From assembly GCF_903969135.1 (NCBI RefSeq), contig NZ_LR824569.1:5043001-5107000 (forward strand): a DNA stretch of 64,000 bases, written 5' to 3'. Below, in pieces: positions 17,868-27,124 of the stretch. This DNA is from Chryseobacterium sp. JV274 (GTDB taxonomy: Bacteria; Bacteroidota; Bacteroidia; Flavobacteriales; Weeksellaceae). A model generated the notes under the pieces. That model made no database searches. It worked only from the letters and a program-made list of their open reading frames with translations, and was not told where the DNA came from. The number at the start of each line of letters is the position of its first letter. Position 1 is the stretch's first letter. The translations under genes were made by a program, and so were the position numbers.

Positions 17868-17893
17868 GTGATAAATTTGAGTTAAAAGACAGG

Positions 17894-17921
17894 CCTTCAA
17901 AATATAATTTGGAGGTTTTTT
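17894..17921 (+). terminator. Intrinsic terminator after the RidA-like gene
   Basis: The stem CCTTCAAA (17894-17901) with TTTGGAGG (17908-17915), including one G-T wobble, has a 6-base loop and is followed by six T residues. Confidence 0.7.
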
Positions 17922-17961
17922 CTTACATTTATTTATACCAATTAATATTGATCAAAATTTT

Positions 17962-18750
17962 ATGAATATTCAACTTTTTTCAAAAAACGCTTTGGTGGGA
18001 GGGGCAACTCAGGGAATAGGAGCAGGAATTGCTCTGGAACTGGCAAAATGCGGCGCTAATGTTACCGTTATGGCCCGCAATGAAACAAAACTTAAAGATT
18101 TCGTTTCTTCCCTGCCAGTACTCAATCCGGAACAGAAACACGAATATCTGGTGGCTGACTTTTCGGACTTTGAAAGTTATAAGAAAATTATTACAGGATA
18201 TTTTAATGATCATTCGATTGATATTCTGGTTAACAATACAAACGGTCCGGAACCAGGTTTGGCACTCGATAAAACCCCGGATGATTATCAGAAAGCTTTT
18301 GATCTTCTTTTCAAAACGGTTTGCGAAACAACATTATTGGTCTTACCTCATATGATCCAACAGAAAAACGGCCGTATTATCAATGTCTCTTCTTTGTCAG
18401 TTAAAGAACCGATCGGAAATCTTGCGCTCTCCAATTCTATCCGTTCTGCTGTCATTGCATGGGCAAAAACCCTGTCGAATGAAATTGCACAACATAATAT
18501 CACCGTTAATAATGTTCTGACAGGATATTTTGATACCGAACGAATTCAAAAACTGGTTACTCATGAAGCCCAGCAAACGGGTGCTCCCGCGGAAGAAATA
18601 AAAAAAGCAAGAGAAAATAAGATTCCTATGAAAAGATTCGGGCAGCCGGAAGAATATGGTCATCTGGTAGCTTTTCTGGCTTCAGAATATTCAAATTATC
18701 TTACCGGAACAAGCATTCCTTTGGATGGAGGATTGAGTAATACGTATTAA
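17962..18750 (+). CDS. SDR-family oxidoreductase with a non-canonical active site
   Basis: This 262-residue Rossmann protein carries the cofactor motif VGGATQGIGAGIALELAKCG (about 12-31) and the NNTNGPEP stretch after beta-4. The conserved serine region is INVSSLS. Where classical SDRs have YxxxK, this protein reads SNSIR, so both the catalytic tyrosine and lysine are replaced. Similar 3-oxoacyl-reductase-like SDRs with LSNS-type motifs exist, so this is a subfamily trait rather than damage. Its reaction may differ or be absent. It stands alone with no operon partner. Confidence 0.82.
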   Translation: MNIQLFSKNALVGGATQGIGAGIALELAKCGANVTVMARNETKLKDFVSSLPVLNPEQKHEYLVADFSDFESYKKIITGYFNDHSIDILVNNTNGPEPGLALDKTPDDYQKAFDLLFKTVCETTLLVLPHMIQQKNGRIINVSSLSVKEPIGNLALSNSIRSAVIAWAKTLSNEIAQHNITVNNVLTGYFDTERIQKLVTHEAQQTGAPAEEIKKARENKIPMKRFGQPEEYGHLVAFLASEYSNYLTGTSIPLDGGLSNTY

Positions 18751-18776
18751 AAATTTATATAAACCAAGATATTTTA

Positions 18777-18933
18777 AACCACAAAAGACACAAAAGTTTT
18801 TAAGTATTAAGCTTAATCATTAAAGTACACTTAAGTTTTTGAAAATCTTTTATTTTCTCTCTTATTTGAACTTTTTTATACATATCGTTTTAAACTAATA
18901 AATTGAAATAAAGCTTTTATGACTTTTGTGGTT
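18777..18933. repeat. Intergenic element with 20-bp terminal inverted repeats
   Basis: The left end AACCACAAAAGACACAAAAG (18777-18796) and the right end CTTTTATGACTTTTGTGGTT (18914-18933) are inverted repeats that differ at two positions. The 157-bp AT-rich element has no coding capacity. It resembles a MITE- or REP-like unit and occupies most of the gap before the DUF2723 gene. Confidence 0.6.
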
Positions 18934-19017
18934 AGAAAAAAAAAATAATTAAATAGATTTTCTTTCATGTAATAAACCCTTTCCCCCGGTTGTCATATAC
19001 ATATTGAAAAATAGTAT

Positions 19018-22000
19018 ATGAAAAACTGGTCTTTTAAAAAATGGAACACCATACTGGGTTGGTTCCTTTTCGCTGTTGCACTTGTCACTTATCTTTCAAC
19101 AATGGAGCATTCCCTGAGCTTCTGGGATTGCGGAGAATATATTTCTTCTGCGGTAAAACTTGAAGTGACCCATGCTCCGGGAGCCGCCTTATTCCAGATT
19201 ATGGGAGCGGTGGCAAGTATTTTTGCGTTGGGGAACGAAGAGCATTATTCCCTTGTGATCAATGCGATGTCAGCAGTATTCAGTGCATTTACCATTTTGT
19301 TTCTGTTCTGGACGATTACCCATTTTTTAAGACGGCTTTTGAATAAGGATTTTGATGATATTACCAAATCTCAGGAAATTTCAATCCTGTTTGCCGGAGT
19401 CATCGGGGCTTTATGTTTTACTTTTTCAGATACATTCTGGTTTTCAGCGGTAGAAGGAGAGGTGTATGCAATGGCTTCACTGTTTATTGCGCTGCTGGTG
19501 TGGCTGATTACCAAATGGGAGAATGAATCTAAAGCTGCTGACAGTGAGAGATGGATCATTCTTATTTTCTTTGCCATAGGACTTTCTGTAGGCGTGCATA
19601 TGATGTGTATGCTGGCTATTCCGGCCATATGTCTGGTATATTATGCCCGTAACTATACTTTTACATGGAAGAGTTTCATAGCTGCCAATCTGATTACATT
19701 AGGAATTCTTGCTTTTGTATTCAAGATTATTTTCCCTTTGGTGATGACCATGTTTGGGAAACTTGAAATTTTCTTTGTGAACGGGCTGGGACTTCCTTTC
19801 CATTCAGGGACAATTGTGGCATTTGTTCTTATGATTGCAATCAGTTATTTCCTGATTAAATATGCGAGGAAAACAAAAAGAAAAGTCTATCAGACGATCG
19901 TTTTATCCCTTGTGTATATGATGATTGGTTTCTCTTGCTGGCTGGTAATTCCCATCAGGGCAAACGCCAATCCACCGATGAACCTTAATGATCCGGATAC
20001 CGCGATAGGAATGAGAGATTACTATAACAGGGTACAATATGGTGACTGGCCAACGATTTATGGACAAAACTATACTGCATTTCTCGACAGAAACGGTTTG
20101 GAAAAAGATGAGGACGGAAGTTACAAAAGAGAAGTGACAGGAGATATTTACGAAAAAGATGAAAAAACCGGAACCTACAGAAAAACCGGGGAACGATTCA
20201 ATTATGTGTTTAATAAATCGCACATCAGCTTCATGCCAAGGATGTTCAATGAAGATAAAGAGGTTACCGCAAATTATATCGCCTTGTACGGTGCTCCTGA
20301 TTTTACCTTCAATTATGATAATGAAGAGGTAGCAGACAATCCGGAGGCTAAAAGGATTTTTGATGAACTGAGAGCGAAATATGAAGGAGATTCCATTACC
20401 GCAGAAGATTACCTGAAAGTAAAACCCTATGATCTTATTAAGGTACAACGGCCTTCCTTTGCTCAGAATATGGAGTATTTCATCTCTTTCCAGAACGGAT
20501 ACTACTTTGTCCGGTATCTGATGTGGAATTTCGTAGGAAGACAGAACGATCTTGAGGGACATATGGAAAATACCAATGGCAACTGGATCTCAGGATTTTC
20601 CTTTATTGATAATGCTTTGCTGGGTGATCAGGATCATATGCCTGCTAAATTTAAAAATGAAAGTACCGTCAAATTTTTCTTTCTGCCATTGATTTTAGGA
20701 CTTATCGGTTTCTTTTTTCAGCTGAACAGGGATTTCGGGCGATTTTATGCTATCCTGTCGCTGTTTGTTCTTACAAGTATGGGAATTGTCTTCTATACCG
20801 GGGTAAAGCCATTTGAAGTAAGAGAAAGAGACTATGCGATGGTAGGTTCATTCTATGCCTTTGCCATCTGGATTGGTCTGGGAGCAGGAGCTGTACTTTG
20901 GCTGATTCAGTCTAAACTTAAATCTAATGCAGTCAACATTATCTTGGGAGTCGTGTTGTTGGGAATTCCTTTTATGATGGGGTTCCAGAATTATACTTCA
21001 CACGACAGGAGTAAAAAGACCGCAGCCCGTGATTATGCCTATTCATTCTTACGTTCGCTGCCTAAAGATGATATTCTTTTCATTTATGGTGATAATGATA
21101 CTTTTCCCGTATGGGCAATTCAGGAGACAGAAAGATTCAGGGATGATGTGAAAACAGTCAATTTTACCCTTTTAGCCACTCCATGGAATATAGATCAGGT
21201 AAAAAGAAGAACATATAATGCCAAAGGAATTCCGGGAGAACTCACTCATGAAGAATACAGAGACGGTGTCAATGATCAGGTTTATCTGATGAAAAAAGAA
21301 GATTGGGAAGGCTTTTTCCAGATGTTGAAAGAACAGGGAGCACCAGACACTGCTTTTCAGGAGTTCAGAAAATATCTTACCCAGGATTCTCTGACGGTGA
21401 AGGATGCTATCAGATTCTTAAAACTTAAATCATCCGAAAAAGATGAATTGCTGAAGATGTACTTCGGGGAAAAGCAATATGAAAAATATAATATACTCCC
21501 GGTAAATAAATTTATACTTCCGGTAAATAAGGAAAATGCTGTAAAATCGGGGATTATCAATCAGGCTGATCTTTCTAAGACAGTAGATCAGATTATGATC
21601 AATTATGAAGCGAATACCCTTTACAAAAGCAATCTGATGATGTTGGATATGCTGGCTAATTTCGACTGGAAACGTCCCATTAATTTCTCATCAGGTGGAA
21701 TGTATGAAAGTGAGAATATTTTTTACCTTGACGAATATCTGCAGTTTGATGGTTTCAGCTACAGACTTGTTCCTATTCACACGCCTCAGAGTCCGGATGG
21801 AGATAAAGGAAGGGTAGATGCCAATTCGCTTTATCAGGTGGTGAAAAACTTCAGATGGGGAAATTTTAAAGACCTCAGTATTTATTATAATGAAACGGCT
21901 ACTTCCAATATTTTAAGCTACAGAATGTCGGTAAGCAGGGCTGTATCTGCACTTGTGGTAAGCGGCCAGAAAGCTAAAGCAGTAGAGCTGCTGGATCTTG

Positions 22001-22503
22001 TAGCGAAAGAAATTCCAGTGGAGAAATATAATGATCCACGGTCATTAAGCTCAATGGTAACAGGATATATTGTTGCAGGACAGGAGCAGAAAGGTCTTCA
22101 GCTGGCAGAAACCCTTAAGAAAGGAATATTTGAAGAATATGATTACTATCAAAATCTTTCTCCGGCATTTAAAGCAGCTGCCAGAAAGCAGATGAGGTCC
22201 AAACCAATGGAATATGCATTAGTTGTTTCAGCTGTTACAGAAGCTTACAAAACATTGGGGCAGAATGAAAAAGCACATGCCTATCTTCTAAAGTCAATTG
22301 AGCCGATTGATAAAAAATTCAGTGTTTTTATAAACGGACTGCTTCAAATGGGGAAAGAGAAAGCGATAAAAGAATCGGAAAATGTACGACAGATTGCTCC
22401 TTTTTACCAATATTTATTCAATGTTATGGAGCCTTTTGATTCTGCATATTCCAGGAAAAAGGAAATTGAAATTACCAATGCCATGATGAAAGCAACACAA
22501 TAA
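19018..22503 (+). CDS. DUF2723 / GT117-family membrane glycosyltransferase (protein O-mannosyltransferase-like)
   Basis: This 1161-residue protein opens with the DUF2723 signature: FLFAVALVTYLSTMEHSLSF, then WDCGEYISSAVKLEVTHAPG (about 15-55). It has about a dozen transmembrane helices in the first 700 residues. The acidic WDCGEY pair near the first periplasmic loop is a candidate active site by analogy with GT-C enzymes. Residues about 700-1161 are soluble and mostly helical, with TPR-like character near the end (AVELLDLVAKEIPVEKYND). The family is assigned to glycosyltransferase family 117 and is thought to act in Bacteroidota protein O-glycosylation. It is monocistronic and ends in a strong terminator. 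Confidence 0.85.
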   Translation: MKNWSFKKWNTILGWFLFAVALVTYLSTMEHSLSFWDCGEYISSAVKLEVTHAPGAALFQIMGAVASIFALGNEEHYSLVINAMSAVFSAFTILFLFWTITHFLRRLLNKDFDDITKSQEISILFAGVIGALCFTFSDTFWFSAVEGEVYAMASLFIALLVWLITKWENESKAADSERWIILIFFAIGLSVGVHMMCMLAIPAICLVYYARNYTFTWKSFIAANLITLGILAFVFKIIFPLVMTMFGKLEIFFVNGLGLPFHSGTIVAFVLMIAISYFLIKYARKTKRKVYQTIVLSLVYMMIGFSCWLVIPIRANANPPMNLNDPDTAIGMRDYYNRVQYGDWPTIYGQNYTAFLDRNGLEKDEDGSYKREVTGDIYEKDEKTGTYRKTGERFNYVFNKSHISFMPRMFNEDKEVTANYIALYGAPDFTFNYDNEEVADNPEAKRIFDELRAKYEGDSITAEDYLKVKPYDLIKVQRPSFAQNMEYFISFQNGYYFVRYLMWNFVGRQNDLEGHMENTNGNWISGFSFIDNALLGDQDHMPAKFKNESTVKFFFLPLILGLIGFFFQLNRDFGRFYAILSLFVLTSMGIVFYTGVKPFEVRERDYAMVGSFYAFAIWIGLGAGAVLWLIQSKLKSNAVNIILGVVLLGIPFMMGFQNYTSHDRSKKTAARDYAYSFLRSLPKDDILFIYGDNDTFPVWAIQETERFRDDVKTVNFTLLATPWNIDQVKRRTYNAKGIPGELTHEEYRDGVNDQVYLMKKEDWEGFFQMLKEQGAPDTAFQEFRKYLTQDSLTVKDAIRFLKLKSSEKDELLKMYFGEKQYEKYNILPVNKFILPVNKENAVKSGIINQADLSKTVDQIMINYEANTLYKSNLMMLDMLANFDWKRPINFSSGGMYESENIFYLDEYLQFDGFSYRLVPIHTPQSPDGDKGRVDANSLYQVVKNFRWGNFKDLSIYYNETATSNILSYRMSVSRAVSALVVSGQKAKAVELLDLVAKEIPVEKYNDPRSLSSMVTGYIVAGQEQKGLQLAETLKKGIFEEYDYYQNLSPAFKAAARKQMRSKPMEYALVVSAVTEAYKTLGQNEKAHAYLLKSIEPIDKKFSVFINGLLQMGKEKAIKESENVRQIAPFYQYLFNVMEPFDSAYSRKKEIEITNAMMKATQ

Positions 22504-22514
22504 ATTATAGATAG

Positions 22515-22547
22515 AAAAGCCTTTAAATTCAATATTTAAAGGCTTTT
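22515..22547. terminator. Bidirectional intrinsic terminator
   Basis: A perfect 14-bp stem (AAAAGCCTTTAAAT at 22515-22528 with its complement at 22534-22547) has a 5-base loop. It lies between the convergent DUF2723 and hemerythrin genes. Confidence 0.88.
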
Positions 22548-22575
22548 TAATATAACATAAATAATAAAGTTAGGC

Positions 22576-23028
22576 CTATTTCCAGAATTCATCTTCATAG
22601 CCGTCTTTTTCTTCTGTATGAATATCATTCAGTTCTTTTCCGATTTTTTCCAGAGCAGGAACTTCCAATGTTTCTTCAAGATGGGGAAACCATTCACGTT
22701 CTTCAAAACGGATATGCTGTTCCAGAAGATCGGCAAAATCTGAGAAAAGATCAATGTTTTCTGAGGATGAAATTTGAGAAACAATATTCTGAATATGTCT
22801 GTGCTCTTTCCGTATGCGGAGCATATATTCATCTTCAAGATAAAGAAACAGAATTTCTTCTTCTTCCCTGAAATGTTTTTTCAGATGATGATTCCAGAAA
22901 TACAGAATATAATCTCTGATCCGGGAAACCTCAATTTCTTTTTTCAGTCCCTGTCTTATTTTCCAGCTGCACAGAAGCCCGAAATGATGATCTTTGGAAA
23001 GCGGGATAATATTTTCATTTCGTTTCAT
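22576..23028 (-). CDS. Hemerythrin-domain protein
   Basis: This is a 150-residue four-helix hemerythrin-like protein. Metal-ligand positions are visible as DHHFGLL (His14/15), WNHHLKKHFREEE (His48, His52 and following glutamates), EHRHIQNI (about 76-79) and LLEQHIRFEEREWFPHLEE near residue 110. Such proteins bind O2 or NO, or sense oxygen or iron, through a di-iron site. It is 66 bp downstream of the NO reductase on the same strand and probably takes part in NO handling. Confidence 0.85.
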   Translation of the reverse strand: MKRNENIIPLSKDHHFGLLCSWKIRQGLKKEIEVSRIRDYILYFWNHHLKKHFREEEEILFLYLEDEYMLRIRKEHRHIQNIVSQISSSENIDLFSDFADLLEQHIRFEEREWFPHLEETLEVPALEKIGKELNDIHTEEKDGYEDEFWK

Positions 23029-23094
23029 GATTTTTTTGATTTAAGGTAATCAAACCCCATAAGTTGAATGACCATGAGGTTTGAATAAAGAATG

Positions 23095-25338
23095 CTAACG
23101 TTTTTCTTTCAACGACCAACCCAATTTAAGTCCGATGATGAATAGTACCAGAAGCAGCTCACCTGCAGCCAGTAAAATATCTCCCGGCACACGCATCCAT
23201 CTGAGGAAGTGCATGATATCCGTCTGCATAAATTCCGCAGAACGGGCATACCAGTACCCTTCTTTTATAGAGGCTACCGACTGCATAATGCCTATAGGAA
23301 GAAGACTGATGGTTACCATGACCAGCAATCCGATATTGGTAAGCCAGAAAGCCCAGCCTATTAATTTGTCATTCCATTGTCTCTCAGGATAAAGTCCCCG
23401 TAATACAAACAGCATTAATCCGATTCCTAAAATTCCATATACTCCGAACAGGGCAGCATGACCATGAACAGCAGTGGTATTCAGCCCCTGAATATAGTAA
23501 AGCGCAATGGGAGGATTAATGGCAAATCCGAAGATTCCTGCACCCAGAAAGTTCCAGAAACACATCGCAATGAAGCAGTAGATTGGCCATTTATAAGCCT
23601 GAATCCATTTGGTTGATTTACTCAGCTGGTAATTTTGGTAGGCCTCGTAACCAATCAGGACAAGCGGTACAATTTCCAATGCACTGAAGGTAGCACCTAA
23701 TGCCAGCACAGCTGTAGGAGTAGCACTGAAATAAAGGTGGTGGAATGTTCCTAAGATCCCTCCGGCAAGAAAAATAATTGTAGAGAACAATACCGAATTC
23801 GTAGCAGATTTCAATCTCAATAATCCTAATCGGGTGAATAAAAATGCTGCGACTACCGTTGCGAATACTTCAAAAAAGCCTTCTACCCAAAGGTGAACCA
23901 CCCACCATCTCCAATATTCAGCAATGGCCATATGGGTTTGTCTTCCATACATTAATCCTGCCCCATAAAATAGCGCAATAGCTACGGCTGAAAGAGTAAA
24001 CAGGGTCAGTAAATGACGATCTCCATCCTTACGTCTTAAAGCAGGCAGCAGGGCTCTCACCATTAAAACCAGCCATAAAATAAGGCCAATCAGCAGTAAA
24101 ATCTGCCAGATTCTTCCCAGTTCCACATATTCATAACCCTGATGTCCCCAAAGGAAATTATCAACAAGGCCAAGCTTTTGCATGACGCCAAGCCATTGCC
24201 CGGTAAGAGATCCCAGCACAACGATCAGTAAGGCTCCGAATAAGATATTCACTCCCAGTTTCTGGTACTTCGGTTCATGTCCCGACACAGCCGGGGCAAT
24301 ATAAAGTCCTGTTGCCAGCCATGAGGTAGCAATCCAGAATATGGCAAGCTGTACATGCCAGCTTCTGGAAACTGACTGAGGTAAAAACTGATCCAGAGGA
24401 ATACCATAAAATCCACTTCCTTCCACACCATAGTGAGCGGTAACGACTCCGGCAAGCATTTGAACCAAAATCAGTAAAGCAACTACCCATATGTATTTTA
24501 AAGTAGCTTTCATAGAAGGAGTAGGCTTCATATTTCGCAACGGATCTTCAAGGGGAAGGATTTCACTTACTTCTTCCTCTTTATTTCGGGCATGGTAAAA
24601 CACCAGAAGACCTACAGCCCCCAACAGAAGTAATATGCTGAAACCTGACCATAAATGCAGTGAAGGGGGAGGAACGTTTCCTACCGATTCATCATGCGGC
24701 CAGTTGTTGGTATACGTCACATCATCTCCCGGTCTTTCCGTAATACAAACCCATGTGCTCCAGGCAAAGAAAGCATTCATTTGAGCCATTCTTCCGGTAT
24801 CTTTGATGGTATTCTCCGGGATTGCGTACTGATCCCGGAGTTTTGCCATAGAAGTATCATTCATAAATAATTTTGAATAATACTGAGCTAATTGTTTCTG
24901 TACTTCGGCCCGTTCGGGAGAGAAAACAATTTCATTATTGTTTTCATTAAAGGTGTTGGTACGAAGCTCTTTCTTCAGCAGTACCTTATATTTGGCCTGC
25001 TCATCATCCGGAAGGTCTTTATACACTTTACCATCTTTTTTGGCCAATTCATCAAGCAGCAGCACAGATTCCCTGTGAAGGTAATCCGCAGTCCAGTCCG
25101 GAGCAATATAAGCACCATGTCCCCAGATACTTCCTACCGTTTGCCCTCCAATAGACTGCCAGACATTCTGCCCGTCTTTTATATCCTGTTCGGTAGCGAG
25201 CACAGTTCCATCCGTGCTTACTACTTTATCAGGAATTGGGGGGATTTTTCTGTAAATTTCAGTTCCATAAAAGATAAGAACAGCAAACGAAGCAACCATT
25301 ACTACAGCAAGCCATATCCAAAGTTTTTTAGGTGTCAT
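23095..25338 (-). CDS. norZ: Quinol-dependent nitric oxide reductase, large single-subunit type (qNOR)
   Basis: This 747-residue integral membrane enzyme reduces 2 NO to N2O with electrons from quinol. The N-terminal helix (about 8-28) is followed by a cytochrome-c-like soluble domain without a CxxCH haem motif (GQNVWQSIGGQTVGSIWGHG region), as in qNORs. The catalytic heme-copper-oxidase-like domain starts near residue 225 and has about twelve helices with histidines in SRSWHVQLAIFW, VVHLWVEGFFEV and HHLYFSATP. The glutamate in WVEGFFE is typical of NORs. It is 13 bp downstream of ric and forms part of the nitrogen-oxide operon. Confidence 0.93.
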   Translation of the reverse strand: MTPKKLWIWLAVVMVASFAVLIFYGTEIYRKIPPIPDKVVSTDGTVLATEQDIKDGQNVWQSIGGQTVGSIWGHGAYIAPDWTADYLHRESVLLLDELAKKDGKVYKDLPDDEQAKYKVLLKKELRTNTFNENNNEIVFSPERAEVQKQLAQYYSKLFMNDTSMAKLRDQYAIPENTIKDTGRMAQMNAFFAWSTWVCITERPGDDVTYTNNWPHDESVGNVPPPSLHLWSGFSILLLLGAVGLLVFYHARNKEEEVSEILPLEDPLRNMKPTPSMKATLKYIWVVALLILVQMLAGVVTAHYGVEGSGFYGIPLDQFLPQSVSRSWHVQLAIFWIATSWLATGLYIAPAVSGHEPKYQKLGVNILFGALLIVVLGSLTGQWLGVMQKLGLVDNFLWGHQGYEYVELGRIWQILLLIGLILWLVLMVRALLPALRRKDGDRHLLTLFTLSAVAIALFYGAGLMYGRQTHMAIAEYWRWWVVHLWVEGFFEVFATVVAAFLFTRLGLLRLKSATNSVLFSTIIFLAGGILGTFHHLYFSATPTAVLALGATFSALEIVPLVLIGYEAYQNYQLSKSTKWIQAYKWPIYCFIAMCFWNFLGAGIFGFAINPPIALYYIQGLNTTAVHGHAALFGVYGILGIGLMLFVLRGLYPERQWNDKLIGWAFWLTNIGLLVMVTISLLPIGIMQSVASIKEGYWYARSAEFMQTDIMHFLRWMRVPGDILLAAGELLLVLFIIGLKLGWSLKEKR

Positions 25339-25351
25339 TCTGTATTAGTTT

Positions 25352-26077
25352 TTAAGATTCAACGGCAAATTCTTTCTCCAGTCGGATAGCTTTTGGGAAA
25401 AGGATATTATTTTCAAGATGAATGTGTTTATGCAAGTCATTTTCAAAATCCTGAAGCATGGCAAATGCTACTTTGTATGTGTTGCAGGCATCTGCGGGAG
25501 GAAGATATTCATCCGTAATTTCGGCAATCTTTCTGAAACGTTCACCTTCCACAGTGTGCTCGTGCTGCATCATATTAACAGGGTTTTCTACTGTTCCGAA
25601 AGCAGGTTGGGGGAGCGCTGTGCCTGATATTTTAGCCTTCATCATATTTCGTACAAAAGGAAACAGGATCAGTTCTTCTTTTTTCATGTGAGCGGCCAGA
25701 TCGTGAGCCGATTCATTGAATAATGTATTAATTTCAAACAGCTCCGGATGTCTGTCTCCATGTACTTTACATAATTTATCAAGGAAAGCTTGCAGCACAG
25801 GCGTTTTTTCTTCTACATAACGATGATGGGTTTTCTCAATATAATCTGCCAGCAAATCCAAAGGCCAGCTATTGAAATCTATTGTAGATCCTTCATTTTT
25901 TGGAAGCGCTTCCAGTTCCTCATAAATTTTTTCCGGAGCCAATTTTTTATTACTGCAGGCTTCTTCTATGGTTCTTCCTCCTTTACAGCAGAAATCGATT
26001 CCATGTCTTTTAAAAATTGCTGCCGCTCTGAAATCTTCAGCAACCATATTTCCTATAAAGTCTGTTCTTGTATTCAT
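25352..26077 (-). CDS. ric: Iron-sulfur cluster repair di-iron protein RIC (YtfE/ScdA family)
   Basis: RIC proteins repair Fe-S clusters damaged by nitrosative and oxidative stress. The 241-residue protein has the N-terminal ScdA domain with Cys30-Cys31 (FKRHGIDFCCKGGRTIEEAC). A hemerythrin-like di-iron domain follows, with ligands in KTHHRYVEEKTP, GDRHPELFEI, HMKKEELILFPF, QHEHTVEGERF and LHKHIHLENNILFPKA. The gene lies directly upstream of the NO reductase (13 bp). A palindromic site like those before the other nitrogen-oxide genes lies directly ahead of its start (26078-26103). Confidence 0.92.
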   Translation of the reverse strand: MNTRTDFIGNMVAEDFRAAAIFKRHGIDFCCKGGRTIEEACSNKKLAPEKIYEELEALPKNEGSTIDFNSWPLDLLADYIEKTHHRYVEEKTPVLQAFLDKLCKVHGDRHPELFEINTLFNESAHDLAAHMKKEELILFPFVRNMMKAKISGTALPQPAFGTVENPVNMMQHEHTVEGERFRKIAEITDEYLPPADACNTYKVAFAMLQDFENDLHKHIHLENNILFPKAIRLEKEFAVES

Positions 26078-26103
26078 AATATAATACTTTTTTATCTTTT
26101 ATT
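26078..26103. promoter_or_regulatory. NsrR-like operator before ric
   Basis: The right half TCTTTTATT (26095-26103) is intact and the left half differs at two positions from the site before the Rrf2 gene. Read on the minus strand it gives AATAAAAGATAAAAA then GTATTA, nearly the same as the site before the membrane-protein/nirK operon (29566-29587). Confidence 0.5.
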
Positions 26104-26122
26104 ATTTTAAATTTTTTAAAAT

Positions 26123-26548
26123 CTATTTCTTAAGTGACAGAATGTATTTTACCATCAGCTTGGCGTTATCTTTGCTCAATCCTGCATGAGGAGTCATAGG
26201 AATTTCTCCCCAATTACCTTTACCGCCGTCAATAATTTTTTGTGCAAGCATATCAAGATCTGCTTCTTTATACTTTGCTGCAACTTCCTGATATGCGGGA
26301 CCTACAAGTTTTGAAGCGATTTTATGACATGATAAACAGTCTGTTCCTTCTACAAGGGATTTTCCTTCAGCAATTTCTGCATCAGCTCCTGAAAGTGGTG
26401 TGGATGCCGGAGTTGCAGCCTGGGGTTTTGGTTCTTCCAGCATTGTATTGGTTTCCTGCTGCTGAGGAATGGGATCTGTACCTTTTTTATCTGAACATGA
26501 TGTTACAGCAAGTGAAAACAGTGAAACTGCTACAAGTAATTTTTTCAT
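26123..26548 (-). CDS. Class I cytochrome c lipoprotein
   Basis: This is a small monohaem c-type cytochrome of 141 residues. A type II signal (lipobox VTSC, Cys18) is followed by a Pro/Gln-rich linker. The haem domain has C71-L-S-C-H75 and a likely axial Met118 in GEIPMTPHAG. It is probably tethered in the periplasm as an electron donor to NirK, or in place of one. I use the ATG at 26548 (MKKLLVAVS), which gives a normal signal peptide. An ATG at 26560, touching the preceding stop, would add four residues. Confidence 0.88.
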   Translation of the reverse strand: MKKLLVAVSLFSLAVTSCSDKKGTDPIPQQQETNTMLEEPKPQAATPASTPLSGADAEIAEGKSLVEGTDCLSCHKIASKLVGPAYQEVAAKYKEADLDMLAQKIIDGGKGNWGEIPMTPHAGLSKDNAKLMVKYILSLKK

Positions 26549-26560
26549 AATCTTATCCAT

Positions 26561-27124
26561 TTAAAGTTGTATTTGTTTTTTTATTTCGCTCACAATAGCT
26601 TCGTAATCACTATCGAGACCTTCTTTTTGAAAAGCAAGAGTTCCCTTTTTTGAATACACTGTAATGATGTTGGAGTGGGAGAATTCTATAGGAGATATCT
26701 GCTTGTATTTTACAGCCATTATATTGGCCAGTTCTCTGGTATCTTCTTCATTACCCCGGATGAAAGTCCATTCTTTTTCATCGAATCGGTTTACATACAG
26801 GTATCTCTTCATTACTTTTGGAGTATCATTTTCCGGATCAATGGAAATTAATACATACTGAATATCCTCTGGATTTGTTTTTCCTACTTTCTGGGCGATC
26901 GTTCTCATTTCCGCGGTCAGTTTTGGGCAGGCCGTTTTACAGGAAGTGAAAATCATTGCAGTCACCAGTACTTTTCCTTTCAGATCCGAGAATGTAATAT
27001 TCTCACCATTCTGTTTCTCCCAGTTTGTCTGTACATTGTAGATAGAATCAGGGGTTATCCCTTCATTTTTCTTGCTGCAGGATATCATCATCAAAGCCAG
27101 CAGCATGAGGGTTATATTTTTCAT
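26561..27124 (-). CDS. SCO1/SenC-family copper/thiol lipoprotein
   Basis: This 187-residue SCO protein is anchored by a type II signal (MMISC, Cys16). The thioredoxin-like fold has the copper-binding CxxxC motif FTSCKTACP (Cys62, Cys66) and a distal histidine in FSHSNIITVY. SCO proteins deliver copper to, or reduce, metalloenzyme centres. Next to nirK, its likely client is copper nitrite reductase. I start it at 27124 (MKNITLMLL). It overlaps the end of the FGE-like gene by 62 bp, which implies coupled translation. Confidence 0.88.
   Translation of the reverse strand: MKNITLMLLALMMISCSKKNEGITPDSIYNVQTNWEKQNGENITFSDLKGKVLVTAMIFTSCKTACPKLTAEMRTIAQKVGKTNPEDIQYVLISIDPENDTPKVMKRYLYVNRFDEKEWTFIRGNEEDTRELANIMAVKYKQISPIEFSHSNIITVYSKKGTLAFQKEGLDSDYEAIVSEIKKQIQL

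Noticed and set aside
19903..20562. A 219-codon frame on the minus strand inside the DUF2723 gene
   Set aside because: It has no recognisable motif and lies entirely within a well-supported plus-strand gene.
23047..23083. A hairpin (TCAAACC / GGTTTGA) between the qNOR and hemerythrin genes as terminator
   Set aside because: The 7-bp stem has a loop of more than 20 bases and no clear T-tract on the minus strand.
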